Both the position numbers and the translations under genes were made by a program. A DNA stretch of 64,000 nucleotides from Legionella quinlivanii (lineage in GTDB: Bacteria; Pseudomonadota; Gammaproteobacteria; Legionellales; Legionellaceae): the NCBI RefSeq assembly GCF_900461555.1, contig NZ_UGOX01000001.1:2617501-2681500 (forward strand), given 5' to 3'. The notes under the pieces are model-generated. The model searched no databases. It was not told the origin of the DNA and saw only the letters and a list, made by a program, of their open reading frames with translations. How positions within the stretch are numbered: position 1 is the first letter of the stretch; each line of letters starts with the position of its first letter. Of this stretch, positions 28,540 through 36,600 are shown one piece after another.

Positions 28540-28608
28540 AGAACTACTTCATTTTCACAATGAGCTGCTTTTTTAGAAAAGCAGAAGTGTTCTATTTTCT
28601 AAAACTTC
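28540..28608 (+). promoter_or_regulatory. alternative hairpins in the efflux-gene leader
   Basis: Arm 1 (28540-28550, AGAACTACTTC) can pair with arm 4 (28584-28593, GAAGTGTTCT) with one bulge. Arms 2 and 3 (CTGCTTTT 28565-28572, AAAAGCAG 28577-28584) form an 8-bp hairpin inside it. Arm 4 can instead pair with arm 5 (AAAACTTC, 28601-28608), which touches the GAGG ribosome site at 28608-28612. Arm 1 starts 4 bases after the leader stop, so a ribosome stalled there would cover it. The direction of control cannot be deduced from sequence. Confidence 0.45.
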
Positions 28609-28617
28609 GAGGTTTTT

Positions 28618-29796
28618 ATGAATTTTAAAATGCCGCCTGTGTGGCTGATTGTACTTATCGCGGGTTTACCCCAACTGTCTGAAACAGTTTATACGCCCTC
28701 ACTTCCTGTCATCGCGCAAAGTCTGCATACCTCTGCGTCAATGATGGAATATACACTCACTATCTATCTATTCGGCTTTGCTATTGGCACGCTGATATGG
28801 GGAAAATTCTCCGATCGGTTTGGACGAAAACCCGGAATTCTACTGGGACTGCTGATATTCATTATAGGCTGTACGGGATGTTACTATTCCACAACTATCA
28901 GCGGATTAATGATCAGTCGTTTTGTTCAGGCCTTTGGCGGAAGTATCGGCAGTGTTCTTGGACAGGCGATTTGCCGGGATGCCTTTCAAGGCAGTGCTTT
29001 AGGTAAAGTCTACTCTGTGGTCGGTAGTGCACTGGCTGTGTTTCCTGCGGTAGGACCGGTCGTGGGCGGTTTTATTGCAGAACATCTGGGTTGGCGAAGC
29101 ATTTTTACAGTGTTAGCTCTTTTCAGCTTGCTGCTAATCATTCTGGTAGCGAGAAATCTGCCTGAAACGCATCTTCCACAGCAACGAGCCCGAATTTCTC
29201 TTGCCAGAGTGGCTATTCAATTACTGGGTAACAAAAAAGTAATGGGATTTGCACTTCTGGTAGCAGGTTGTAATGGCATTTCATTTAGTTATTTTGCTGA
29301 AGGCCCTTTTTATTTCATCAAGATGCTAGGTTTGTCGCCCAGTCAATTTGGTATGAGCTTCATTGCCATTGCCATAAGCACCATGTCGGGCGGTCTGCTG
29401 TCCAAATATCTGCATGCCTATCGTTCTTCCGGTAAAATCATGCAATACGGCTTAATGATAATTTTGATTGCGACCCTGATATACAGCTTTATCGCTGTCT
29501 ATTTGCACCTGCCTGCGAGGTTCATGATTATTATGAGCCTGGTAATGCAAATGACTATTATGTTTGGCGTTTGCATGGTCACGACTAATGCCCTGGCACT
29601 CGCTCTGACTGACTTCAAATGGTGTATCGGCACCGCGTCCAGCGTGTTCGGTTTCTTTTATTACTCTTTGATTTCCGTCTTTACTTTGGGGATGGGCTAT
29701 TTTCATAACGGCACACTCCAGGCAATGCCCTTATATTTTTTAGCCATCGGACTTTTCATGTTTTTAATCGAAAAATGGATGATTAAAAACAGCTAA
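28618..29796 (+). CDS. Bcr/CflA-family MFS efflux transporter
   Basis: 392 residues with 12 predicted transmembrane segments. The opening L.G.P..SETVYTPSLP.IA..L places it in the Bcr/CflA drug-efflux group; the MFS motif GKFSDRFGRKPGILLG lies after TM2 (about 61-76), and RFVQAFGGSIGSVLGQAICRD is the antiporter-type TM4/5 region. It would export small hydrophobic drugs or metabolites with proton antiport. It stands alone behind a strong promoter and an attenuator-like leader, which suggests inducible expression. It is not of the Legionella Pht phagosomal-transporter type. Confidence 0.88.
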   Translation: MNFKMPPVWLIVLIAGLPQLSETVYTPSLPVIAQSLHTSASMMEYTLTIYLFGFAIGTLIWGKFSDRFGRKPGILLGLLIFIIGCTGCYYSTTISGLMISRFVQAFGGSIGSVLGQAICRDAFQGSALGKVYSVVGSALAVFPAVGPVVGGFIAEHLGWRSIFTVLALFSLLLIILVARNLPETHLPQQRARISLARVAIQLLGNKKVMGFALLVAGCNGISFSYFAEGPFYFIKMLGLSPSQFGMSFIAIAISTMSGGLLSKYLHAYRSSGKIMQYGLMIILIATLIYSFIAVYLHLPARFMIIMSLVMQMTIMFGVCMVTTNALALALTDFKWCIGTASSVFGFFYYSLISVFTLGMGYFHNGTLQAMPLYFLAIGLFMFLIEKWMIKNS

Positions 29797-29808
29797 AAAC
29801 AATAGGCG

Positions 29809-29841
29809 GGGGATAATTCTCTTTAGGGCGGCATTATCCCC
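29809..29841. terminator. possible terminator after the efflux gene
   Basis: GGGGATAAT and ATTATCCCC form a perfect 9-bp stem around a 15-base loop, 13 bp after the transporter stop. No T-run follows, so this is a weak call. Confidence 0.35.
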
Positions 29842-29863
29842 TTGTCTGATAAGCAGCGCTTTA

Positions 29864-29893
29864 TTATCAATTTTATCAATGATTTTGATAAAA
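29864..29893. promoter_or_regulatory. operator-like TTATCAA cluster
   Basis: TTATCAA at 29864-29870 and again at 29873-29879, then the inverted TTGATAA at 29885-29891. The last two sit in a perfect palindrome TTTTATCAA-tgatt-TTGATAAAA. The cluster ends about 68 bp upstream of the hydrolase start, where a regulator could act. The factor is unknown. Confidence 0.35.
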
Positions 29894-29960
29894 AATATTG
29901 ATTATGAAAATGGGGTTATATGCCCTAAGCTGTATATCCCTTTTTCATGGACGAAGTTAG

Positions 29961-30785
29961 ATGAACCGATTTTTAAAATACTTATTTTTCTGCTTGTTAT
30001 TTCAGAGTGCAGCAGCCCAGAGTAATTATTATTCCTATACTGACGTCGGCGAAGGCCCTGCGCTGGTATTAATTCATCCTTTTCCTGCCGACCAGAACAT
30101 CTGGAAAGCTCAGAGAGAAGGACTAAAGCACAGATTTCGGGTGATCACCGTGGATTTGTGGGGCTTTGGTCAGTCTGGTGAAGTTAATGGTAAGCCAGTC
30201 TCTATGGATGAATATGCCGAGGAAATCAGGATGGTTCTTGATCACTTGCAACTTCCCAATGCGATCATTGGCGGTGAGTCAATGGGTGGTTATGTTGCAC
30301 TGGCTTTTTTAAAAAAATATCCCCAACGCATTAATTCCCTAATCTTATCCGGCACGCAATCAATTGCAGATAACGAGGATACAAAAAAGCGGCGCGAACT
30401 TGCAGCCCAGGAAATCTTAAACAAGGGCACTTCGTCATTTATCCAGGCATTTATCAGCAAAGCACTTTCCACGCAGGCATCAGAACAAATAAAGGCGGAG
30501 CTTCTCGAAATTCTGGAATCTCAGAAAGCAACTGCCCTGGCATCGGCACTACGCGGGATGGCGCTGCGAGAAGACACTTCTTCCATTCTCGGAAGTACGG
30601 AACTCCCTGTGTTAATTCTAAGCGGAGAATACGATTCAGTGCTCTCACCCCGGCAAAGTGAGAATCTGCATGAAATCGCCAGAAACAGTGCTTTGGTGAT
30701 TATTGAAAATGCCGGCCATCTGTCCAGCCTGGAACAACCGCAGCAATGGAATCAAGCAGTGCTTGACTACTTTTCTGATCGCTGA
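29961..30785 (+). CDS. secreted alpha/beta hydrolase
   Basis: 274 residues. A signal peptide ends near A19 (QSAAAQ). The fold shows the oxyanion HP motif (LVLIHPFPADQ), the nucleophile elbow GGESMGG with S107, an acid Asp in LSGEYDSV (about 222) and a His in AGHLS (about 250). The VDLWGFGQS strand is typical of esterase, epoxide hydrolase and haloperoxidase relatives. The substrate is unknown; export suggests a periplasmic or type II-secreted esterase. Monocistronic and followed by repeat copy C. Confidence 0.82.
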   Translation: MNRFLKYLFFCLLFQSAAAQSNYYSYTDVGEGPALVLIHPFPADQNIWKAQREGLKHRFRVITVDLWGFGQSGEVNGKPVSMDEYAEEIRMVLDHLQLPNAIIGGESMGGYVALAFLKKYPQRINSLILSGTQSIADNEDTKKRRELAAQEILNKGTSSFIQAFISKALSTQASEQIKAELLEILESQKATALASALRGMALREDTSSILGSTELPVLILSGEYDSVLSPRQSENLHEIARNSALVIIENAGHLSSLEQPQQWNQAVLDYFSDR

Positions 30786-30850
30786 TCAACAGAGATTTTG
30801 TCATTCCCAGAGGCATTGTTGCATAAATGAAGGTAGGTACGCAAAAAATC

Positions 30851-30934
30851 GTCTTTGCGAGCGTCAGCGGAGCAATCCATCTTTTAAGGTTATTCAAGTT
30901 TCGATCTGGATTGCTTCACTTCGTTTGCTAAGAC
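30851..30934. repeat. dispersed hairpin repeat, copy C
   Basis: Left arm GTCTTTGCGA (30851-30860), right arm TTGCTAAGAC (30925-30934, one change), with AGCAATCCA and TGGATTGCTTCACTTCG inside. The flank GGCATTGTTGCATAAATG precedes it. It lies between two convergent hydrolase genes. Confidence 0.85.
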
Positions 30935-30954
30935 TATAGGTAATAAAGAAAAAA

Positions 30955-32460
30955 TTAGCTCCTCTTAGAGAGCTGCTCTTCTATCCGCTGAATCATGTAG
31001 GGGAAAAACGGATTGGATGAAAGTCGAAGGATTGAATCCAGACTGACAATAAGCACTTGCCGTTCACCATGCGAAGCAATGGTTCCTAATTGAACTCCAT
31101 AGTCCATTGAGTCAGGAAAAAGACCATACAGACTATCGTTCATTGGAAAAGGAATTGCAACATGCGACAAAGAATAGACATCACGCGGATAAGTCAATCC
31201 TAGTGGAAAAATACGTTCATTAACCGTTCCAGCATTAGTGACACGTTCAACCACATCAACACTGTCATTATTCGCATTCGTGATAATGACGCTGCGGTAG
31301 TTTCGGGGAGGAGCATTCAGAAGCCTTTCCACTGCCGTATCTGCTGAAGGACGTAATAAAAGACCTAATTTTGATGCCCTGTTCAAATCAAATAATACTA
31401 ATTCACTGCCATTTGCAGGAAGATTAGCATAGAAAGATCGGATTATCGCTCGCGTACTGACTGTAAAATCCATTACAGACTGAAAGGTTAATACCGGTGG
31501 GAGTTCAACTAGTCGACCTTCATTGGCAAGGCGTGTTATCTGTTGTTGCAATACTGTAGTTAGACGATGAGACTGACTTGCTGCATTGACTGGAAAAGAG
31601 TTGTATTTAAATGGATTGAATTCAGGGAGTATAGTGAGCCAGGCTGCTTTTGCAAAGGGTGGTAATATCGCTGGCAAGGCAGCAAAGCCCGCAAAACGTG
31701 CGAAGCGTGTAATTCCAATCATGGGTGAAATTAATATAATCCTGTCTGGCTTGGTTAATTCTTTATTTTCAAGAGAATCAAGAGCATATTTTAATGCCAG
31801 TGCACCCCCATTTGAAAAACCAACAAGATGCAGAGGTTGCGACGGGCCTATGCGTCTTCGTGCTTCACGTACTGCTAGCCGGGTTGCCGCCAACCAGTCT
31901 TCCCATTTCACATCAGTTAAGGCAGCCGGTACTGTGCCATGGGCTGGTAATCTAATCGCGATTGCCACGTAACCATGAGCAACATATCGTCTGGCGATAT
32001 GGCGCAAGCTATAAGGAGAGTCCGTCAACCCATGTAATAAGACTACAGCGCCGACAGCTGGACCCTGGGGATCAAGTATATAGGAACGATTCCAGTCAGT
32101 AGAAAATTTTTCAGGATAAACCGGGCTGCCGGAGAAATATCGATTACCTGGAATGCGCTGCTTGCTAGTTAATTTTTCAGTTACCTCAGTGCGCACAGCA
32201 TCAAAAAGAGAATTTTCTATGTCGATGTATTGTGGCCAGCCAAGCTTATCCAGTTCTTTAGCCTGCTTCTCCTTTGGAACATAAGTATGCCATAGCTCTA
32301 ATGCAGGGCCTCGCTGTAACTCAAATATCCTTAATCCAAGTAAAATTAAAAGACTTAAACAGATAAGCTTGATTAGTGGTTTTAACCATGTAAATAATTT
32401 GACTCTCATTAAGGGGGCTCTTTGGTACCACATCCTGAACGCATTCATCCAGAATATCAT
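30955..32460 (-). CDS. membrane-anchored alpha/beta hydrolase
   Basis: 501 residues from an ATG preceded by GAGGGA. A basic head and one transmembrane anchor (about 29-45) are followed by a serine hydrolase domain: VVLLHGLTDSPYSLRHIA (oxyanion region, about 140-157), the nucleophile motif GFSNGGA (about 217), and a late SHVAIPFP segment that may carry the catalytic His. The catalytic Asp is not certain. It looks like a lipase or lysophospholipase-type monoacylglycerol hydrolase facing the periplasm. A LetA-like box lies only 23 bp ahead of its start codon, but it may serve the RNA on the other strand. Confidence 0.75.
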   Translation of the reverse strand: MIFWMNAFRMWYQRAPLMRVKLFTWLKPLIKLICLSLLILLGLRIFELQRGPALELWHTYVPKEKQAKELDKLGWPQYIDIENSLFDAVRTEVTEKLTSKQRIPGNRYFSGSPVYPEKFSTDWNRSYILDPQGPAVGAVVLLHGLTDSPYSLRHIARRYVAHGYVAIAIRLPAHGTVPAALTDVKWEDWLAATRLAVREARRRIGPSQPLHLVGFSNGGALALKYALDSLENKELTKPDRIILISPMIGITRFARFAGFAALPAILPPFAKAAWLTILPEFNPFKYNSFPVNAASQSHRLTTVLQQQITRLANEGRLVELPPVLTFQSVMDFTVSTRAIIRSFYANLPANGSELVLFDLNRASKLGLLLRPSADTAVERLLNAPPRNYRSVIITNANNDSVDVVERVTNAGTVNERIFPLGLTYPRDVYSLSHVAIPFPMNDSLYGLFPDSMDYGVQLGTIASHGERQVLIVSLDSILRLSSNPFFPYMIQRIEEQLSKRS

Positions 32461-32482
32461 TTAGTTTCCCTCAAATTCAAAT

Positions 32483-32496
32483 TGAGATATTTCTCA
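32483..32496. promoter_or_regulatory. LetA (GacA/UvrY-type) binding box
   Basis: TGAGATATTTCTCA matches the published Legionella LetA box TNAGAAATTTCTNA at 11 of 12 defined positions; it extends to the arms TTGAGA and TCTCAA. In L. pneumophila such boxes activate the Rsm regulatory RNAs. Its centre is about 64 bp upstream of the predicted RNA start. Confidence 0.7.
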
Positions 32497-32519
32497 AGTG
32501 ACGCGCATACAGTTTCTTA

Positions 32520-32548
32520 ATGACCCATTGCCAAGTAAAGACTACACT
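32520..32548 (+). promoter_or_regulatory. promoter of the Rsm-like RNA
   Basis: ATGACC (32520-32525), a 17-bp spacer and TACACT (32543-32548). It is a modest match to sigma-70, as expected for an activator-dependent promoter. The start would lie near 32553-32555. Confidence 0.45.
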
Positions 32549-32552
32549 TTAG

Positions 32553-32660
32553 GGTAAGGATAGTTGCAAATTCAGGAACAGGATGTTCCAGAACAGGGAA
32601 ACGGCGCAAGGATGCGCTGGTCCACAAGGATGTGGATTTGCAACTTCCACACTCATTCGA
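32553..32660 (+). ncRNA. Rsm/CsrB-type CsrA-sequestering sRNA candidate
   Basis: Three consecutive small stem-loops present a GGA motif in the loop: GGAAC-AGGAT-GTTCC (32575-32589), GCGC-AAGGAT-GCGC (32604-32617) and CCAC-AAGGAT-GTGG (32622-32635). They are enclosed by a perfect 9-bp stem GTTGCAAAT (32563-32571) / ATTTGCAAC (32636-32644). Further GGA motifs occur at 32558 and near 32596. This is the layout of RNAs that titrate CsrA, and a LetA box lies upstream at the right distance. It would link the LetA/LetS two-component system to CsrA control of growth and transmission. The 3' end is not fixed: I see no U-rich terminator. The alternative is a GGA-hairpin repeat element without function. 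Confidence 0.7.
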
Positions 32661-32703
32661 TAATTACTCCCTTTAAAAAACAAACCAATGTCTTTAATTA
32701 AAA

Positions 32704-32786
32704 GTCTTTAAAGCTTTGGCGAAGCAACCAATTTTGACACCATACAGGCAATGGTCACTGGATTGCTTCACTTTGTTCGCAATGAC
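32704..32786. repeat. dispersed hairpin repeat, copy D (degenerate)
   Basis: The left arm GTCTTTAAAGC is decayed; the right half CTGGATTGCTTCACTTTG and TCGCAATGAC (32777-32786) matches copy F closely. It lies just downstream of murI, where its transcript could fold. Confidence 0.7.
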
Positions 32787-32794
32787 CATACACC

Positions 32795-33640
32795 TTAAGC
32801 AGCTCGAGTTGAATTATCCGCCTCTACTGGGAAACAGGCGTCCACCAGTTCAATATGGTGATCTTTTAATACTTCACCCAGAAAAATCTCTCCCACCGTC
32901 TGGAAACGACGAATAGAGTCGGTTACCAGATATTCGATTTTTCCCGAAGAAGTAGAGTCTGTTTGCAGATGATGCGAATACAATAGCTTTTGAAACGCAT
33001 AGGCAGTTGCCTCGGCAGAATCAACTACCGCGACTGATTCGGGCAGCAACGTCGCAAGCAAGGGGCGAAAAACTGGGAAATGCGTACAGCCCAGCAATAA
33101 AGTATCTTCGTTCTTGAATTCAGACAGATAATAAAGCAGCGCTTCGCGTGCTACTGCATTATTCACCATCCCCTCTTCGGCAAGCGCTACCAAAACGCTA
33201 CAGGCACGCGCACTGATAGACGCCTGAGGCAGCTGTTCGGTAATTAAGCGTTGGTAAGCATTGGAGGCAATAGTGGTCTCGGTGGCAAACACGGTAATTT
33301 GCTGGTTGCGTGTGGCAGCCACTACTGCACCTGCTCCCGGCCGAACCACTCCAAGCACCGGTATTTCCGTAAACATGGCCTGCAAATAGGGCAAGGCGGC
33401 AGTGGTTGCCGTATTACAGGCAATCACTAGCGCCTTGATGCGTCTGGCTATCAATAATCTGGCCATCTGAACAGCATATTGTTGCACAGTTTCTGCACTT
33501 TTCGTTCCATAAGGCAAACGGGCTGTATCCCCCAGATAGATGAAGGACTCTCTGGGTAATAAGCTTTTCAAGGCACGCAGAACGGTCAGGCCGCCCATCC
33601 CTGAGTCGAATACACCGACTGGCAAATTATTATTATTCAT
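32795..33640 (-). CDS. murI: glutamate racemase
   Basis: Makes D-glutamate for peptidoglycan. 281 residues with GVFDSGMGGLTV (9-20), GDTARLPYG, the first catalytic cysteine C75 in IACNTATT and the second C185 in LLGCTHFP, both with their partner residues. A C-terminal tail of about 20 residues is variable. It starts 20 bp after the 1366-residue orphan gene, so it may share that transcript, an odd pairing for an essential enzyme. Confidence 0.96.
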   Translation of the reverse strand: MNNNNLPVGVFDSGMGGLTVLRALKSLLPRESFIYLGDTARLPYGTKSAETVQQYAVQMARLLIARRIKALVIACNTATTAALPYLQAMFTEIPVLGVVRPGAGAVVAATRNQQITVFATETTIASNAYQRLITEQLPQASISARACSVLVALAEEGMVNNAVAREALLYYLSEFKNEDTLLLGCTHFPVFRPLLATLLPESVAVVDSAEATAYAFQKLLYSHHLQTDSTSSGKIEYLVTDSIRRFQTVGEIFLGEVLKDHHIELVDACFPVEADNSTRAA

Positions 33641-33660
33641 GTTGTCCTTAATTGCTCTTG

Positions 33661-36600
33661 TTATGGAGAACCAACCGAAGGGCTTTGAGGCCGATTGGCA
33701 TTCTCCTGTTCTAATTCCTTAAGCGCACGTCCATCCTGAATAGCCGTTTTATACATATTACCGGAATTCGTGACCTGCTTTTCCACACGCTTCAAATCAG
33801 CCTGCGCCTTTTCCTGCTGGATTACCATCTTACTAAATCCCTGGGTTAAGGCTTTAAATTCAGGATTATTTTTTATTATTTTATAATTGGGGTCACTCCA
33901 TACACTCGATCTTGGAGGAACATACGCAGTAGTGCCCATACGAATGCATTCTTCACTGATTTTAAATCGAGGATGAAGTTCACCGACAGCTAATAAAGCA
34001 CCATACAATAATCTGACCTCATCCGCATTATCCCCGGTTAGCAGAAACGGATGATCCTTATCTGGGGCTTTCGCTAAACCGGTAAGCGCCTTCATAGCCA
34101 TGAATATGGCATCCTTAGCCATCTGATCTTCTGTACGTTTCTTATTAGGAACCAACGTCAGTGATTTTGAAGGATTATAGGCCTCTTCTCCCTTGCTGGT
34201 TTTAGGGGCCATATCCTGCGAATGGCGTCTCTCAAGTACGGTACTGGTAGTGATGGTGACCGTACCATCACTGCCTTTGGTTTGATGCTCCAGAATATAG
34301 GGCCGGACTTTGCCTACCGGAACCTTTTTCTCTGTTTCATAATCCTTGACTGCCACCCCGATATCAAGCTGTAAAGCCTGATTATAGGTCGCCTGTTTTC
34401 TTTGTCCGTCTTCCTTCTTAATCAGATCATCAAAGACAGCAATATCTTCGTCTTTGCCAACCTTTACCTTAAACTCAGTAAACTGGATTGTATACTCCCC
34501 TTTTTTCGCTTCCTCAACGGCCGCCAGCAATCCTTTTTGCATGCGTTCATCGGAAGCATTGGGGTTACCCTTTAATACATCCTCTATTTTGAGATACATA
34601 TCCAATTCGGTTTTAATCTCATTATATGCTTGGGTAAGAAAGGCTTTTTCTTTCGTGATTGCCTTGGCTTTTTTGCTATTAAGATCATTATCTGGTAATG
34701 ATTTGAGGTGCTCTTCAATCAGAGCCAAATGCGCTTTAAGTGCAGGGATCACAATATTACACATTTTTTCTGTGTTTATTAGATCCTCCTCTATTCGCGC
34801 CGCATTGGTTTTAGACAGGCCCTCAAATGCAGGATCAAGCCAGAGGGCTTCCTGTAACTCACTGAAGGACTTTAAATAAGAATGGCCGGACTCTTTCTGT
34901 AAACTATGAAGCTTATCGAGATTCATTTCAACTACAAGATGGCTAGCATCTATGGAAGCGCTTAGCTCCTGAAGGCTCATGTTCTTGTATTTATCACTCT
35001 TGATACCCTGGGTCAGGAAACTATAGACACTCTCCGTTAATTGCCGGCTAAATTCAGGCGGCATTGCTCCTTGTAAAGCAGGATCATTAGTGATCAAACG
35101 ATCCAATTCAGCCCGATCCTTTGCTGCTCCCAGATGCGTACACAATTGCTGAAACTGATTCGTTGTAAATTGCTGATTTTTGGATAAGCCCAGCATAAAA
35201 TCAGCAACTCTTTTCCTGCCCGCGGGATTTGCGCCATTCATAAAAGCGCGTAAATCCTGATTATGATCATGCTGATGTGAAATGTTGTTCTTGGGATCGT
35301 GGCGGTTTAAAGCGCTTCTATCGTCATTATAGCCGAAGGCTCGATTAAAGGCGGCTTCTTCAACATGCCGATTAGCCCTTTCCAGAATTTCCCAAAGTTT
35401 TTTAACTGAATCAGCAAATGCCTGTGGCTGTCCTGAAAGCTCAGCCGTTGTTTTAGAATCAATGTATTCATTGATACTGCGCACCAGACTGGGGTCAATT
35501 TTTACGTTGAGACCTTTTAAGGTATTCGCAATAGCGGCATTATGAATCTTGTGGAATAGCCCAAGATTTGTGTTTTCCTGAACCAGTGCATCGAGATTCA
35601 GATGCTTGTCGTTCAGCAAATCCCTGATTTTATCAGCGTCAGTCCGGCTAGCTAATAATGAAATCAATTCGCCATTGGCAGCAAGAGAAGCCTGCTTTTT
35701 TGGGGGAAGATTCAGGATGACTTTTTTCAGTTCCGGTCGTTGATCAAGCGAAACCCCGAGGACATTCTCGGCTCGGATAATCATGGCTCGTTCACCGGCA
35801 ACCTTCTGAGCCGCCTGCATACGAGCTGGATTCACCCAGTCCTGGCGATTAATATGCAGGTCAGTTAAGGCTTGTTTAAATTCAGCCTCTGAAATACCTG
35901 GCTTGGTTAAATTAACCAACAGATTCAAATCAGCATCAGCAGGGTATTTATTAAGCAAGGCCTGAATCAGTTCTGCTTCAAGATTCTGCGCATCGTTTTG
36001 ACTTAAGCCGGGAAGCACGGTTTGCATTACCGGCGGCAAGCCCTCCCAACCGTTTGCCCCTACAATCCGCGACAAATCAGCGTAATTCTTTTCCGCCAGA
36101 AATTGCGGCATCTGGTAAAGATGTGCATAGGCACGAATCTTCAGATTATAGGGAGAATTTAAATCGTTATCGATCAAATCATTGGCTTTATCATGCCCCA
36201 ATACTGCGGCAACTGCCGCTTTCAGTTTATTAGTATCATCGGCGGCTATAATTCCATTTAAAAGCCCTGAATCGGCATTCTTCAGGGTAGCCGGTATTAA
36301 ACCGGCCAGAGCCATTTTGCGTGCCTCCATTAAGCGGGCCGGATCACTGAAATAATCCTTGAACGATTGCAATTCCTCAGGCTTTGGATTGGCGGGTAAG
36401 AATTGCGCAGCGTAATTGGCAGAGGTATAGGCGGGATCAAGTAGAGTGGCTAAACGATCAGCATGTACCCTGGCCTCTCCCCAGTCTTTGTCCGTCTGCG
36501 GTATTTTAGGCAGTAAATTACTGCGAACATGAGCAATGGTACTCAGTTTTTTAATTTCTTCTAAATTGGTAAAGGCTTCACAGACCGATTTTTTAGCCGG

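Noticed and set aside
28618-29796. Pht-type phagosomal amino-acid transporter, suggested by the valine-rich leader
   Set aside because: The SETVYTPSLP opening and TM4/5 pattern fit Bcr/CflA drug efflux, not the Pht family.
32636-32700. Rho-independent terminator for the Rsm-like RNA
   Set aside because: No GC-rich stem followed by a T-run on the + strand before 32800; the closing 9-bp stem is followed by TTCCAC. The RNA 3' end stays undefined.
32716-32916. Plus-strand ORF overlapping the murI 3' end
   Set aside because: It covers repeat copy D and then runs antisense to murI; no own support.
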